Source: Gemmatimonadota bacterium
GTDB lineage: Bacteria; Gemmatimonadota; Gemmatimonadetes; Gemmatimonadales; GWC2-71-9
Direction: 5' to 3'
Assembly (NCBI GenBank): GCA_003222235.1
Contig: QHVD01000061.1
Coordinates: 1-8,393 of the forward strand
Length of the DNA: 8,393 bases
A program made the position numbers and the translations under genes. The notes beneath the pieces were generated by a model, which worked only from the letters and a program-made list of their open reading frames with translations, ran no database searches and was not told the DNA's origin. This document shows positions 1 through 7,735 of this stretch, piece after piece (position 1 is the first letter of the stretch; every line of letters starts with the position of its first letter).

Positions 1-729
1 AAACACCACCTGATGAGCCACGAACAGGTCCATCCACTCGCCGCGGACAAGCCGGGACGCGGCGACCTCCGCAGGCGCGGCGCCCGGGTAGCCCCATACG
101 CCCTCCGGCGTCTGGAGCGTGATGATCGGCGCGCGGCGCAACTGCGCGCGCAGCTCGCGGGGGAACCACGCCGCGGCGACGATGTCGAGCTGCTGGCCGA
201 CGATGACCGTGTCCCCAGGGAGGGTCACGGTGAGCGCGACCCGGTCGTTGCGGAGCGGCGCCGGCGCGGTCGCGATGCGGCCGCGGGCGAGCGGGCTGAG
301 CCGCGCCGCCAAGCCCGCAGCGGCGCTGTCCACGGTGACGGCGATGGGGTCGGTCGCGACCGTCTGCCCGCCCTGCCGGGCTCGCACGGGGCCGATGACC
401 AGGTCGCCGGCCCGATCGGCACGGAGCCGCAGCTCGCGAATCGTGGTACGCAACGGACCGCCGGCTCCCTCCACAACCACCTCGGTCACTTCGCGCGACC
501 CAACGATGGCGAATCCGGTCAGCGACGGCAGAACGATGCCGACGGGTTCAGCTGAGCGGGTGCGCGCGCGCACGGTGAGCGTCAGTTCTTCGCCCGACGC
601 CAGGCGCCGGCGGTCCACGCTCGCCCGCACGTCGGGCGTTGGGGGACGGGGGAAGCGGGGAGAGGCAGGGTGCGTAGAGGGGCTGGGGGACGCCTGCAGC
701 GCGAGCACCAGCCAGAGCGCGCCGCTCAC
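1..729 (-). CDS. batD: BatD family periplasmic protein, N-terminal part (cut by window edge)
   Basis: Reading the minus strand from a GTG at 729-727 gives 243 uninterrupted codons that leave the window still open, so the C-terminal part is missing. The product starts with a short hydrophobic stretch (ALWLVLALQA, residues 4-13) that probably serves as a signal or anchor. Next comes a beta-rich region typical of BatD: 'VDRRRLASGEELTLTVRA', then 'PSLTGFAIVGS', a conserved 'LRLRADRAGDLVIGPVRA' strand pair at about residues 117-134, and 'DPIAVTV'. A second Ig-like repeat begins near residue 163 (ALTVTLPGDTVIVGQQLDI). BatD proteins are periplasmic, membrane-anchored partners of BatA and BatB; their biochemical activity is not settled. 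The start overlaps the stop of the preceding gene as GTGA, with a GGGAG ribosome-binding site 10 nt upstream, which supports this GTG. A C-terminal membrane helix and cytoplasmic tail should lie beyond the left edge. Confidence 0.9.
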   Translation of the reverse strand, partial: MSGALWLVLALQASPSPSTHPASPRFPRPPTPDVRASVDRRRLASGEELTLTVRARTRSAEPVGIVLPSLTGFAIVGSREVTEVVVEGAGGPLRTTIRELRLRADRAGDLVIGPVRARQGGQTVATDPIAVTVDSAAAGLAARLSPLARGRIATAPAPLRNDRVALTVTLPGDTVIVGQQLDIVAAAWFPRELRAQLRRAPIITLQTPEGVWGYPGAAPAEVAASRLVRGEWMDLFVAHQVVF

Positions 730-2390
730 CAGTCTTTGACTCCCGGTTCCGCGGCCCGCCGGGCGATGCCGGAGCGGTCGCGGCGCGTCTGCAGCTCCTC
801 CTGGCTGATCGAGCGAAGAACTTGATCAGCCTGCGCCTGGCTCAACCCACCCCCTTGGCCCCCTCCTCCCCTGGCGGGACCACCGCCCTGCCCCCCACCT
901 CCCGGCGGCACCCCACCGCCACCACCGCCCCCCGCAGGCGGCACGTTCTGGCGGCTCGAGCCGCCGCCGCGGCGCCGAACGGCGAGCTCCAGATTCCATT
1001 TCGCCGCGCCGTCTTGCGGCTTTAGGAGCAGCGCCTCGCGGTACGCGCGCTCCGCGTCCGCAAGGCGCGTGTCGCGGTGTGCGCTGTCCTCCCCGGCCTG
1101 CCGCAGGAAGAGCAGACCGAGGTTGTACAGGGCGCGAAACCGGACATCCGGGTCGAGCGAAGCCGCAGCGTGGGATAAGGTGGCCTGGGCCGTGTCGAAA
1201 TCGCCGCTTGCCAGCGCGGCCGCCCCGGCGTTGTACCAGGCCGTGTCGTCCTGTGTTCGTCCGCTCAGCTCGGCGAGGTACGCGGCCCGGGCCCGGGTGA
1301 CGTCGTGCAGGTCCCACGCCTTTTCTGCGGCGCTGCGCCGGCGGCTCGAGCCCTGGCCGCCGACGCGCCCTGGGACCGTGCACACGAGGGCGATCCCGAT
1401 GAGCGCCGCCGTGCGGCGCGACGCCGCCTGCGCCAGCAACAGCGCCGCCGCGAGGAGCAGCGGTACCCAGGCGCGCTGCCGGGCGAGCTCGCTGCGGGAT
1501 TCACTGGCCCGCGCCCGCTTGTACGAAGCCACGAGGTCCCGGATCGCGCCCGCCTGGTCCGGCAGCTCCGCCGCGACGAGCGTCCCCTGCGCCGCGTCGG
1601 CGACGGCGCCCAGGACGTCGTCGCGCCGAGCGGTCTGGATGACGTTGCCCTGATCGTCCTTCTGCCAGGCCTGCAGCGCGCCGCGCTCGTCGCGGACGGG
1701 GATCCGAGCGGGGGTGCGGCCGCCTTCGGCGACCAGGATCAGGTGGGTGCCCGCCGCGCGCAGCCGCTCGGCCTGCGCCAGGATATCGGGGAGCGTGTCG
1801 TGCGCCTCGCCGTCGCTGAACAGGACGAGCACGCGATCGGCGAGCTCGGAGCCCGCCCGCAGCAGCTCTCCGCCCTGACGCAGCGCCGGCGCCAGCGCCG
1901 TGCCCCCCTCGGACGCGACGTCGGGATCGAGGGCATCGAGATACAGAGTGATGGCCGAGCCGTCGATCGACAGCGGGGACAGGATGTAACTGGAGCCCGC
2001 GAACGAGACGAGGCCGATCCGGTCGCCGTCCAGATCCTGAACCAGCCGCCGCGCCTCCCGCAGCGCCCGACCCAACCGGCTGGGGCGCGCGTCCTCGGCG
2101 AGCATCGAGCGCGAGATGTCCATCGCGATCACGAGGGAGAGCCCGCGGGTCTCCGCAACGACGCGCTCCTCACCCCAGCGCGGACCCGCGAGCCCGACCA
2201 CGCCCAGGAACGCACACAGGGAGAGTGCGGTGGGGCCGAGGCGACCGGCCCCGCGCGCCAGGTGCTCCGTCTCCTCGGACCAGAGCGCGGCCCGCCGGAT
2301 GCGGACCCGCCGCGCCCACGCCGCCGCAAACCACACCGCACCGCCCACCAGCGGCGCCAGGGCGAGCACGATCGGGGCGTCGAAGCTCAT
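726..2390 (-). CDS. batB: BatB-BatC fusion: membrane VWA protein with TPR domain and Gly-rich linker
   Basis: The protein has 554 residues. Two helices (about 6-25 and 52-70) flank a basic loop (ARRVRIRR), placing the following VWA domain in the periplasm. The VWA domain (about 84-290) keeps all MIDAS residues: D91, S93 and S95 in DISRS, T164 in EGGTAL and D193 in FSDGE. A third helix (307-323) returns to the cytoplasm. A fourth (327-343), preceded by RR, leads back out like a retained BatC signal anchor. Residues about 355-470 are TPR-like (AWYNAGAAALASGDFDTA; ALYNLGLLFLRQ; AYREALLLKPQDGAAKWNLELA), the last resembling the usual BatC ending. A glycine-rich linker (475-516) and a helical tail ending in VKDW follow. 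BatB and BatC are often separate genes, so this looks like a natural fusion. BatB VWA domains and BatC TPRs are thought to act in protein-protein assembly at the inner membrane. The ATG overlaps the batA stop as TGATG; no clear Shine-Dalgarno is seen, so coupled translation is likely. Confidence 0.94.
   Translation of the reverse strand: MSFDAPIVLALAPLVGGAVWFAAAWARRVRIRRAALWSEETEHLARGAGRLGPTALSLCAFLGVVGLAGPRWGEERVVAETRGLSLVIAMDISRSMLAEDARPSRLGRALREARRLVQDLDGDRIGLVSFAGSSYILSPLSIDGSAITLYLDALDPDVASEGGTALAPALRQGGELLRAGSELADRVLVLFSDGEAHDTLPDILAQAERLRAAGTHLILVAEGGRTPARIPVRDERGALQAWQKDDQGNVIQTARRDDVLGAVADAAQGTLVAAELPDQAGAIRDLVASYKRARASESRSELARQRAWVPLLLAAALLLAQAASRRTAALIGIALVCTVPGRVGGQGSSRRRSAAEKAWDLHDVTRARAAYLAELSGRTQDDTAWYNAGAAALASGDFDTAQATLSHAAASLDPDVRFRALYNLGLLFLRQAGEDSAHRDTRLADAERAYREALLLKPQDGAAKWNLELAVRRRGGGSSRQNVPPAGGGGGGGVPPGGGGQGGGPARGGGGQGGGLSQAQADQVLRSISQEELQTRRDRSGIARRAAEPGVKDW
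740..744 (-). promoter_or_regulatory. Ribosome-binding site for batD
   Basis: GGGAG on the minus strand ends 10 nt before the GTG at 729, inside the last codons of the BatB-BatC gene. It supports the GTG as the true batD start. Confidence 0.55.
846..933 (-). repeat. G-run-rich low-complexity tract encoding Gly-rich linker
   Basis: The coding (minus) strand carries nine runs of three or more G within 88 bases; on the plus strand they are C-runs at 846-848, 850-854, 859-863, 868-871, 886-888, 891-896, 901-903, 911-914 and 928-933. The first four are separated by 1, 4 and 4 bases and the next four by 2, 4 and 7, so two blocks meet the usual four-run, loop-of-7-or-less G-quadruplex pattern. The tract encodes most of the Gly/Pro-rich linker of the BatB-BatC fusion. 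GGN glycine codons account for much of the G content, so any structural role in DNA or mRNA is inference. Confidence 0.8.
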
Positions 2391-3370
2391 CAGGGCACGC
2401 GCACCGCGAACGTGGCGGAGATGACGACCTCCAGCCCCAAGGCCAGCAACCCCAGGGCGAGCGGCACCCGGTACGCTTCGTCGAAGCGCCGGTACACCAC
2501 CTGCTCCACCGTCGTTTTCTCCAGCCGGTTGATCTCCTCGAACACGTGTCGCAGGGATTCGGAATCGGTCGCGCGGAAATAACGCCCGCCGGTCGCGCGC
2601 GCGACATCGGTGAGGAGCGGCTCGTCGATCTCCACGGGCAGATTCTGGTAGCGCAGGCCGTCCACGCCCTGCCCCGTCGGCACGGGCGCCTCGCCGCGCG
2701 TCCCCACGCCGATCGTATAAATCCGGATGCCGAATGCCGCCGCCGCCTGCGCGGCCGTCCGCGGGTCCACCGTGCCCCGGTTGTTCACGCCGTCCGTGAG
2801 CAAAATGATCACTTTGCTCTTCCCCGGGGCGCGCCGCAGCCGGGTCGCCGCCGTGGCGATGGCCGTCCCGATGGCGGTCCCGTCCTCCAGCATGCCGACG
2901 CGGAGCTCGCGCAGCGCCTCCTCCAGGACGGCGTAGTCGGTCGTGATCGGGACCTGCGTGAGCGCCTGCGCCGCAAACGCAACGACCCCGATGCGGTCCG
3001 AAGTGCGCGCCCGCACGAACTCGAGTGCGGTCTGCTTCGCGACGTCGATGCGGTTCGCCGGCGCGAAGTCCTCAGCCAGCATGCTGCTCGAGAGATCGAC
3101 GCACAACACGATGGAGATCCCCTCGCTCCGGGTCTCTTTCCGGGCGGAGCCCAGCCGGGGGCCGGCTGCCGCCACCATCCAGGCGCCGAGGCACACGCTG
3201 CGCAGCGTGACCGGGAGGCGCGCGACCCAGAGCCGCTCGGTCACCCCTTCCGCGGGGCGGACATCGCTCATCCGGGTGCCGGAGAGCCGGGCGAGGCGCC
3301 GGGCCCGCAGCCACCACCACAGCGGCAGCAGGGCGAGCAGCCCCAGGAAGAGCGGCCGCGCGAAACTCAC
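2390..3370 (-). CDS. batA: BatA, membrane-anchored VWA-domain protein
   Basis: The protein has 326 residues, a usual length for BatA. Helix 1 (about 5-20, GLLALLPLWWW) is followed by a basic cytoplasmic loop (RARRLARL). Helix 2 (about 52-70) leads to a periplasmic VWA domain, and helix 3 (302-320) closes the protein with a very short tail. The MIDAS is complete: D92, S94 and S96 in VDLSSS, T165 in EDGTAIGTA and D193 in LLTDGVNNRGTVDP, the last a typical BatA motif. The segment 'IYTIGVGTRGEAPVP' and the 'TGGRYFRATDSESLRHVFEEINRLEKT' region are also family-typical. The GTG start overlaps the previous stop as GTGA and has a GGAG 8 nt upstream. An in-frame extension to 3715 is open, but it would read through the previous gene and is Ala/Gly/Pro-rich without a membrane start. 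BatA is thought to form a membrane complex with BatB and other Bat proteins; its ligand is unknown. Confidence 0.95.
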   Translation of the reverse strand: MSFARPLFLGLLALLPLWWWLRARRLARLSGTRMSDVRPAEGVTERLWVARLPVTLRSVCLGAWMVAAAGPRLGSARKETRSEGISIVLCVDLSSSMLAEDFAPANRIDVAKQTALEFVRARTSDRIGVVAFAAQALTQVPITTDYAVLEEALRELRVGMLEDGTAIGTAIATAATRLRRAPGKSKVIILLTDGVNNRGTVDPRTAAQAAAAFGIRIYTIGVGTRGEAPVPTGQGVDGLRYQNLPVEIDEPLLTDVARATGGRYFRATDSESLRHVFEEINRLEKTTVEQVVYRRFDEAYRVPLALGLLALGLEVVISATFAVRVP

Positions 3371-4269
3371 GGGGCGATCTCCAGCGTCAGGCGGCGCGCC
3401 ATGCCGGCGAGCCCGCCCACGTCCGTCCCGTGGGCCGCGGAGAACGCGACCCGGTCGAGCTGCTCCAGCAGATCCCCGAGCTCCCGTAGCGGCGCGTGGG
3501 GCCGCGTGCGCTCCACCACCGCAAGGCACTCGCCCGCGCTCAGCGCCTGGTGCGCCTCGGGAACCGCCCGGGCGATGGCGACTCGCAGCCGGTGCGCGGC
3601 CCGTGCCGCCACCGCTTTGGGCTCGCCCGCCGCGAGCCAGCGCGTGTCCGGAATTTCCGGGTCCCGCGGCGCCCGAGGCGCCGGGGGGAGCTCCCGCGGC
3701 GGCCGACGACGCCATTTGAGCGCGGCGGCAAGCAGCAACCCCGCCAGCAGCGTCGCCCCGACCGGTGCAAGAGGACCGCGACGCTTGGACCGCAGCGGCG
3801 CAATTGCTCCCCGCGGCTCCGGATGCCGGACGCTATCCGGGATGACGCTGCGGACGAGCACGGTTGCATTGCCGCCCGGGAGCGAGTCGGCACGCCCGTC
3901 GGGCGCCAGCCGCCACATGAGCGGGAGCGCGACCGTGTGGGCCCCGGGCGACCACGCCACGACAGGGTAGCGCACCAGCCAGCCTCCCCCCCCGGGCGTG
4001 CGCCGGAGCGCGGGGTCGCCGAGCGGCTCGAGCCGCTCCGTAGGCTCGAGCTTTCCCGCGCGGAGCCCCCACCCTCCTGGCACCGTGATGACGGCCTCGA
4101 GCCAGATGGTGTCACCGACGGTGGGTTCTGCTGGCCTCACCTGCCACACCCCGCTACCCTGCCCCGTTGCAAGACGCCAAGACGCCAAGACGCCAAGAAC
4201 GGCTAACACAAGGGCGGTCGCCGCACCTCGTGGAACATGGCGTTGTGGCGTCCTGTAACGCCGGTTCAT
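3367..4269 (-). CDS. Short BatD-like membrane protein (Ig-like domain, one helix, cytoplasmic helical domain)
   Basis: The protein has 300 residues. It has a basic N-terminus and a hydrophobic segment at about 15-34 (signal peptide or anchor), then a beta-rich periplasmic region at about 40-145 starting 'VRPAEPTVGDTIWLEAVI', which resembles one Ig-like repeat of BatD. A membrane helix follows (about 167-185), flanked by SKRRG outside and KWRRRP inside. A cytoplasmic helical domain (about 210-298) has the pattern 'AHRLRVAIARAV...LSAGECLAVV...LGDLLEQLDRVAFS', like the C-terminal domains of BatD-type proteins. In other Bat operons the slot between the DUF58 gene and batA is often held by a small DUF4381-type gene; here a reduced BatD takes it. 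I infer that it links periplasm to the cytoplasmic MoxR/DUF58 pair. The ATG overlaps the DUF58 stop as ATGA; no Shine-Dalgarno is visible. The in-frame extension up to 4584 lies wholly inside the DUF58 gene and is rejected. Family assignment is by pattern, not search. Confidence 0.82.
   Translation of the reverse strand: MNRRYRTPQRHVPRGAATALVLAVLGVLASWRLATGQGSGVWQVRPAEPTVGDTIWLEAVITVPGGWGLRAGKLEPTERLEPLGDPALRRTPGGGGWLVRYPVVAWSPGAHTVALPLMWRLAPDGRADSLPGGNATVLVRSVIPDSVRHPEPRGAIAPLRSKRRGPLAPVGATLLAGLLLAAALKWRRRPPRELPPAPRAPRDPEIPDTRWLAAGEPKAVAARAAHRLRVAIARAVPEAHQALSAGECLAVVERTRPHAPLRELGDLLEQLDRVAFSAAHGTDVGGLAGMARRLTLEIAP
3379..3382 (-). promoter_or_regulatory. Ribosome-binding site for batA
   Basis: GGAG on the minus strand lies 8 nt before the GTG at 3370, within the last codons of the BatD-like gene. 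Together with the GTGA overlap it fixes the batA start against the longer in-frame alternative. Confidence 0.6.
4171..4198 (-). repeat. 8-bp tandem repeat (3.5 copies) inside the signal-segment coding region
   Basis: On the plus strand, aagacgcc occurs at 4171-4178, 4179-4186 and 4187-4194, followed by a half copy (aaga, 4195-4198). It encodes part of the hydrophobic segment (LGVLASWRL) of the BatD-like protein on the minus strand. Since 8 is not a multiple of 3, each copy is read in a different frame, and gain or loss of one copy would shift the reading frame. The surrounding 4171-4265 stretch also looks less GC-rich than its neighbours and contains a TTA codon, rare in this window. Confidence 0.9.
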
Positions 4270-5203
4270 CGCTTGAGCCGGCGCGCGCGCTCGGCGAAGG
4301 CGCGACGCAGGGGGACGGCGTAGGGAACGTTGGTGTGCAGCGCGACGCGATCCACGCGGGCCTGAACGAGCTTTCGGGCGCGCTCCTGCAGCTGCCGCTC
4401 CGCGGCGACGCGGACCCGCGTGCGGGTCGGGCCGTGGCTCGTGTCCAGCACGACGCGCCGCCCGGTCTCCGCGTCCTCCATGTCCACCCAGCCCACGTCG
4501 GGCAGCTCGACTTCGCGCCCGTCGTCCACCGTGACGGCCACGACGTCGTGGCGCGCGGCGAGCCGGCCCAGCGGGTCCTCCCATCCCTCGGCGCGGAAAT
4601 CGGACAGCACGACCACGATCGAGTGATGCCGCAGGAGCTTCGCGGCGTAGCGCAACGCCTCGCCGAGGTTCGTCCCCCGGCCGCGCGGCCGGAAGGCGAC
4701 CAGGTCGCGGATCACCCGGAGCGCGTGGGGACGCCCCTTGGCCGGCCGGACGACGAACTCCACAGTGTCCGCGAAGATGAGGGCTCCCACGCGGTCGTTG
4801 TGCCGTGCGGCGGCGAGCGCCAGCACGGCGGCGACTTCGACGGCGAGGCCGGCCTTGGTGTAGGGACGGCCGAACTGCAGCGAGCCGGACTGATCGACCA
4901 CGAGCAGCAGCGTCACCTCCCGCTCCTCGTGGTAGGTCTTCACGAAGGGATGCCCCATCCGGGCCGAGACGTTCCAGTCGATCGAGCGGAAGTCGTCGCC
5001 CTGCTGGTAGGCCCGGACCTCCGCGAACTCGATTCCCTGCCCGCGGAACACCGACCGGTACTCGCCCGTCAGCAGGGAGTTGACGAGCCTGCGGGTGCGC
5101 AGCTCGATCCCCTTCACCTGCCGGAGCGCTTCGGGGGTCACGATCAGCCGGCGAGCGCGGCCCCGCGACGTACCGGGCCGCCGACGATCTTTTCCCGCGT
5201 AGG

Positions 5204-5207
<4 letters not shown>
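4266..5207 (-). CDS. DUF58 domain protein (cytoplasmic VWA-like partner of MoxR)
   Basis: The protein has 313 residues and no membrane helix, so it should be cytoplasmic. The DUF58 signature lies at about 49-82 (GEYRSVFRGQGIEFAEVR, then YQQGDDFRSIDWNVSAR). A VWA-like fold follows with retained MIDAS-type residues: D105, S107 and S109 in VDQSGS, T179 in RGTNLGEAL and D203 in VLSDFRAEGWED. It begins with about 20 Arg/Lys-rich residues ahead of the usual DUF58 start (LIVTPEALRQVKGIELRTRR). DUF58 genes are usually paired with moxR and their products are regarded as partners of the ATPase; no catalytic activity is established. The start is GTG, overlapping the moxR stop as GTGA; a GGAGG sits 13 nt upstream, rather far, so coupling probably matters. 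Its stop overlaps the start of the BatD-like gene as ATGA. Confidence 0.97.
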
Positions 5208-6177
<970 letters not shown>

Positions 6178-6181
<4 letters not shown>

Positions 6182-7731
6182 TTCAGTGCCGTCTCCGCCG
6201 CCTTGCGCACCAGCGGTTCCTTGTCGTGGCTGTACAGCTCCAGCAGGCCCCGCGCGTCAGGGTGAGCGAGGTGGCGCAACCCGTCGATCGCCGCCGCCCG
6301 CACCGTCGCGCTGCGGCGGCTCAACCTGCCGCCCGGCTCGGCGTAATGGGCCAGGACATCGAGGGCATCGGCGCCGCCGAGCCGGCCGATCGCCCGGAGC
6401 ATCTCCGCCTGTACCCCTTCGTCCGACTCCTGCTCCAGCCGCCGGATCAATACGGTGGTGGAAGCCGAGTCTCCACCCGCCATGATCGCGCGCACAGCCG
6501 CGATGCGCACCGCAATGCTCTCGTCTTTCAGGGCCGGCATGGCAGGCCGCGAGACCTCCCGCCCGCCCCCTTCGGCGAGCCCGAGCAGCGCGGCCTCGCG
6601 CACGAAATCCGACGGGTGGCGCAGCAGCCCCGCGAGCAGGGGCACGGCCTGCGGGCTGCCGGTGAGCCCCATGAGCTCGGCCGCCGCCGCGACGACGTGC
6701 GGTTCTTTGTCGGCCAGCCGCGCCTGCAGCGGCTCGAGGGCACGGTCCGCCGCCTTCCGGATCGCGGCGCGGTAGGGCGCGCGCTCATCGACCGCCGTCG
6801 CGATGAACGCGTCGAGCACCAGTTGCACCGACAGGGTGGCGAGCGCGCCGACGGCGGCCACCAGCACTTCGCGCTCCCCGGGCGCTCCCCGCGGCTCACC
6901 CAGGAGCTGGACCATCCGCGCCACCACCGCGCGGTCGGAGAGCGCGGCGCCCGCGCGGTCGATCGCCGCCAGCAGCCCCGGGTCATGCGCCGTGGCGAGG
7001 AGGCGGTCAAGCGCCACGATGGATCCCGCCACGGTTGCGACGTCGCGCCCTGCGAGGAGGTGCGGGGCGAGGGCAGTGAGCTTCTCCACCGCTCCGCGCT
7101 GTTCCTCCGGCGAGGCGGCGCTCCCCAGAGCGGCGATCGCCCGCTTGGCCTCGACGTCCGGCGGCAGGGCGTCCAGTCGGAAAACGCCGCCGCTCGGATG
7201 CAGGGGCCCCACCGACTCCGGCGACCCGGAGGGCGCGGGGGCCGGGGGCGGGGACGGGGGCGGCTCCGCCGGAGACGTCTCCGATGCTGTCGGCACAACG
7301 GCTGCTTGCGGGCCGGCCCGCGCCGGCTCGAACCGGTGTACGCCGCGGCGTGGCCGCGCGAGCGCGATCGGTCCGAGCGCCGTGTCCTCGGACGAGAGCG
7401 TCCCCGTGGCGACGCCCAACAGGGCCAGCACGTGGTCTGTCGTCACCCCGGGGGCGAGCGTCACAGCGCGGACGCCCCGGGCGTAGAGGAGCCCTGCGAG
7501 CTCGGCGATCTGCGGGTTGCGCGGGATCAGGTGCTGCCCCTGCCAGTGCAGACCCGCCGCAGCCACCCTGCACTCGATCGTGCCGAGCCCCGCCAGGGGG
7601 GGCAGCGCTTCGGCGAGGTGATGTACGGCCTCCATGACCGCCGGATGGGAGGGCGGGTAGAGGCGCCGCAATCGGAACGTGGTCCCGATCGCGCCGAGCG
7701 CGCGGTCGACTGCTGCCGTGTCCAGGGCCAT
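6178..7731 (-). CDS. HEAT-repeat protein with N-terminal 'YPPSHP' domain
   Basis: The protein has 517 residues. An N-terminal domain (about 1-130) contains LRRLYPPSHPAVMEAVHHLAE, 'GLHWQGQHLI', 'IAELAGLLYARGVRAVTLAPGV' and 'DHVLALLGV'. This pattern recurs ahead of HEAT repeats and some signalling domains in other bacteria. A Pro/Ala/Ser-rich linker (about 148-180) follows, then an all-helical region (190-330) and clear HEAT-like repeats (about 335-517), for example 'ALEPLQARLADKEPHVVAAAAELMGL', 'AVPLLAGLLRHPSDFVREAALLGLAE', 'ALKDESIAVRIAAVRAIM' and 'LYSHDKEPLVRKAAETALK'. HEAT solenoids bind other proteins; no catalytic motif is seen. There is no signal peptide or membrane helix, so it is probably cytoplasmic and may act as an adaptor for MoxR, whose start it overlaps (ATGA). 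The ATG at 7731, 4 nt after the previous stop, is preferred; an in-frame extension to 7980 would overlap the previous gene and is Arg/Ser/Gly-rich. Confidence 0.9.
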
Positions 7732-7735
7732 GGCG

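Noticed and set aside
13..739. Plus-strand open frames opposite the left edge
   Set aside because: The minus strand here encodes a clear BatD N-terminus with a ribosome-binding site and an overlapping start; the plus-strand frames are Arg/Ala/Gly-rich shadows.
1305..2582. A 425-codon open frame on the plus strand
   Set aside because: It is the shadow of the VWA domain of the BatB-BatC fusion; the minus-strand product has complete MIDAS motifs.
2225..3970. A 581-codon open frame on the plus strand
   Set aside because: It is opposite batA, the BatD-like gene and part of the fusion. Its translation is Arg/Pro/Ala/Gly-rich without domains, as expected for the antisense of GC-rich coding sequence.
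4173..4252. 7-bp inverted pair (gacgcca and tggcgtc) around the tandem repeat, as a hairpin or transposon end
   Set aside because: The arms are very short, the spacing is over 60 bases, and no target duplication or transposase is present.
4281..4290. Alternating GC tract as a possible Z-DNA element near the start of the BatD-like gene
   Set aside because: It is short and falls within Arg codons at the end of DUF58; similar alternation appears elsewhere in this GC-rich window by chance.
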